Assembly: GCF_030316845.1 (NCBI RefSeq)
Contig: NZ_JASZYS010000015.1
Location: forward strand, 62,001-126,000
Source: Variovorax davisae
Lineage (GTDB): Bacteria; Pseudomonadota; Gammaproteobacteria; Burkholderiales; Burkholderiaceae_C
Length of the DNA stretch: 64,000 nt
Direction: 5' to 3'
Below, in pieces: positions 62,244 to 64,000 of this stretch. The position numbers were made by a program, and so were the translations under genes. The notes beneath the pieces were generated by a model that did no database searches, had not been told where the DNA came from, and saw only the letters and a list, made by a program, of their open reading frames with translations. Position 1 is the first letter of the stretch; each line of letters starts with the position of its first letter.

Positions 62244-63410
62244 ATGAGCGTCGTGCTGCCGGGCGCCACGCTGGGGGTGCTCGGAGGCGGGCAGCTGGGG
62301 CGCATGTTCGTGCACGCGGCCCAGACCATGGGCTATTTCACCGCGGTGCTGGACCCCGACGCCGACAGCCCCGCCGGGCGGGTGAGCCACCACCACATCC
62401 ACACCGACTACACCGACGTCGACGGCCTGGCGCGGCTGGCCGGCCTGGCCGACGCCGTCACGACCGAGTTCGAGAACGTGCCGGCGCCCTCGCTCGAGCA
62501 CCTGGCGTCGGCCCGGCCGGTGTCGCCGGGCGCCGACGCGGTGGCGATCGCCCAGGACCGGATCCGCGAGAAGAGCCACTTCGTGCGCTGCGGCGTCGCA
62601 TGCGCCCCCTACGCGGTGATCGAGACCGCCGATCAGCTGGCGGCCGTGGCGGCCGAGTTGCTGCCCGGCATCCTCAAGACGGCGCGGCTCGGCTACGACG
62701 GCAAGGGCCAGCGCCGGGTGGCGACGCGGGCCGAGCTGGAGACCGCCTGGAACGACGCCGGCGGCGTGCCCTGCGTGCTCGAGCAGCTGCTGCCGCTCGA
62801 TTTCGAATGCTCGGTGATCGTCGCCCGCGGCGAGGACGGGCAGATGGTGAACTTCCCGGTGCAGCGCAACCTGCACCGCGACGGCATCCTGGCCGTCACC
62901 GAGGTCCATCCCCACAACATGCCCGAGTCGACCGCCCGCCGCGCGGTGTCCGCCGCCCGCTCGATCGCCGACGGGCTGGCCTATGTGGGGGTGCTGTGCG
63001 TCGAGTTCTTCGTCCTCGGCGACGGCCAGCTGGTGGTCAACGAGATGGCACCGCGTCCCCACAACAGTGGCCACTGGACGGTGGACGCCAGCGACGTCTC
63101 GCAGTTCGAACTGCAGGTGCGCACGCTGGCCGGCCTGCCGCTCAATCCGCCGCGCCAGCACAGCGCGGCGATCATGCTGAACCTGCTGGGCGACCTGTGG
63201 TTCGTCGATGGCGAGGCGCCGCAGGAGCCGCGCTGGGCCGACGTGCTGGCCCTGCCCGGCACCCACCTGCATCTCTACGGCAAGACCGAGGCGCGGCGCG
63301 GCCGCAAGATGGGACACCTCAACATCACCGGCGACGGGATCGAGGCGGTTCGCAGCACGGCCGACTTCGCGGCGGCGCTGCTGGGGCTGCCGATCCCGTT
63401 GTCCGAATGA
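62244..63410 (+). CDS. purK: N5-CAIR synthetase
   Basis: A 388-residue ATP-grasp enzyme converting AIR, bicarbonate and ATP to N5-CAIR, the substrate of PurE. LGVLGGGQLGRMFVHAAQTMG (about residues 9-29) begins the protein; LKTARLGYDGKGQ (about 148-160) is the ATP-binding loop; NEMAPRPHNSGHWT (about 268-281) is the family end motif. The ribosome site comes from the dispersed repeat. Its stop overlaps the next gene as ATGA. Confidence 0.97.
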   Translation: MSVVLPGATLGVLGGGQLGRMFVHAAQTMGYFTAVLDPDADSPAGRVSHHHIHTDYTDVDGLARLAGLADAVTTEFENVPAPSLEHLASARPVSPGADAVAIAQDRIREKSHFVRCGVACAPYAVIETADQLAAVAAELLPGILKTARLGYDGKGQRRVATRAELETAWNDAGGVPCVLEQLLPLDFECSVIVARGEDGQMVNFPVQRNLHRDGILAVTEVHPHNMPESTARRAVSAARSIADGLAYVGVLCVEFFVLGDGQLVVNEMAPRPHNSGHWTVDASDVSQFELQVRTLAGLPLNPPRQHSAAIMLNLLGDLWFVDGEAPQEPRWADVLALPGTHLHLYGKTEARRGRKMGHLNITGDGIEAVRSTADFAAALLGLPIPLSE

Positions 63411-64000
63411 GCGGGAGCGCCGGGATGATCCGCGATGGCCGCCTGCCCGAGGCGATCGCCGAGGCCGCGCAGGTCCTGCGCGCCGGCGGCCTGGTCGCCT
63501 TTCCGACCGAAACCGTCTACGGACTGGGTGCCGACGCCGGCAGCGATGCCGCGGTCGCCGGCATCTTCGCGGCCAAGGGCCGGCCCAGCGACCACCCGCT
63601 GATCGTCCACGTGGCGGCGGGCGCCCGGGGCACCGAGGCGCTGGCGCATTTCGCCCGGCCCCTGCCGCCCTTTGCCCAGAAGCTGGTGCGCGCCTTCTGG
63701 CCCGGCCCGCTGACGCTGATCGTCGAGCGCCAGCCCGGCGTCGGCGCCGCGGCGGCCGGCGGCCAGGACACCATCGGCCTGCGCTGCCCGGCGCATCCGG
63801 TGGCGCAGGCGCTGCTGGCCGCCTGTGCCGACGTGGGCGTGCTGGGCGTCGCCGGGCCGAGCGCCAACCGCTTCGGCCGCGTCAGCCCGACCACCGCGCT
63901 GCACGTGCAGCAGGAGTTCGGCGACACGCTGCTGGTGGTCGACGGCGGACCGTGCGAGGTCGGCATCGAATCGACCATCGTCGACTGCAGCCGCGGCGCG
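63407..64000 (+). CDS. tsaC: Threonylcarbamoyl-AMP synthase (TsaC/Sua5 family), 3' truncated by the window
   Basis: The frame opens at ATG 63407, overlapping the purK stop as ATGA, and is open to the window end (198 codons seen). GGLVAFPTETVYGLGADA (about residues 28-45), KGRPSDHPLIVHV (about 59-71), FWPGPLTLIVER (about 101-112) and GPSANRFGRVSPTTA (about 152-166) are the YrdC-domain signatures. It makes threonylcarbamoyl-AMP for the universal tRNA t6A modification. Whether it continues into a Sua5 domain cannot be seen here. Confidence 0.92.
   Translation, partial: MSGSAGMIRDGRLPEAIAEAAQVLRAGGLVAFPTETVYGLGADAGSDAAVAGIFAAKGRPSDHPLIVHVAAGARGTEALAHFARPLPPFAQKLVRAFWPGPLTLIVERQPGVGAAAAGGQDTIGLRCPAHPVAQALLAACADVGVLGVAGPSANRFGRVSPTTALHVQQEFGDTLLVVDGGPCEVGIESTIVDCSRGA

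Overview
The window is chromosomal DNA of a high-GC betaproteobacterium, most likely Comamonadaceae (Variovorax/Ramlibacter-like). Signs of this are the gene orders pgk-pyk-fba-purC and purE-purK-tsaC, def-fmt divergent from LysM-dprA-smg, yajC-secD-secF, an acs / two-component / DUF485-actP block, and GC-rich intergenic repeats of a kind I associate with this family. No rRNA, tRNA, CRISPR array, transposase or phage gene was seen. Genes are dense, with many ATGA/GTGA overlaps, and no gene-free stretch exceeds about 300 bases.

0-5.8 kb: the 3' end of a pyruvate-dehydrogenase E1-type gene, then a co-directional catabolic run (L-threonate dehydrogenase LtnD, isomerase OtnI, a cytosine-deaminase-like amidohydrolase, a Rid-family protein) that converges on acetyl-CoA synthetase. 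5.8-13.3 kb: acetate module. A PAS hybrid kinase and an OmpR-type regulator lie between acs and the DUF485-actP acetate permease operon. A near-identical 15-bp motif occurs in both control regions. A DUF294 protein and a DnaQ-like exonuclease follow. 13.4-20.1 kb: a minus-strand operon of creatininase-family amidohydrolase, NMT1-type ABC transporter, FAD oxidase, VanB-type reductase and a TetR (RutR-like) regulator, preceded by two palindromic candidate operators. It looks like an uptake and oxidation pathway for an unknown N-containing compound.

20.1-25.9 kb: a deletion remnant of a geranylgeranyl-reductase-like flavoprotein, then a caa3-type cytochrome oxidase operon with two subunit III-like genes. 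25.9-31.8 kb: an MFS exporter, an Lrp regulator and a fused indolepyruvate ferredoxin oxidoreductase. 32-37.8 kb: Sec accessory genes yajC-secD-secF and a DUF1631 protein. 37.8-44 kb: smg, a frameshifted dprA, a LysM protein, def, a lipoprotein, fmt and azlCD. 44-48.6 kb: an aromatic-catabolism-like cluster (FAD hydroxylase, alpha/beta hydrolase, VOC protein) divergent from a LysR regulator that has an inverted-repeat operator.

48.6-64 kb: lower glycolysis (pgk, pyk, fba) and purine synthesis (purC, purE, purK), ending in a truncated tsaC. Between purC and purE lies an accessory block: LuxR-type and Crp/Fnr-type regulators facing a three-gene minus-strand unit of class III adenylate cyclase with TolB-like/TPR region, a vanadium-haloperoxidase/PAP2-like protein with a GGF-repeat N-terminus, and a leaderless subtilisin-like protease. 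I know of no description of this three-gene unit, and it is the best candidate here for an undescribed system.
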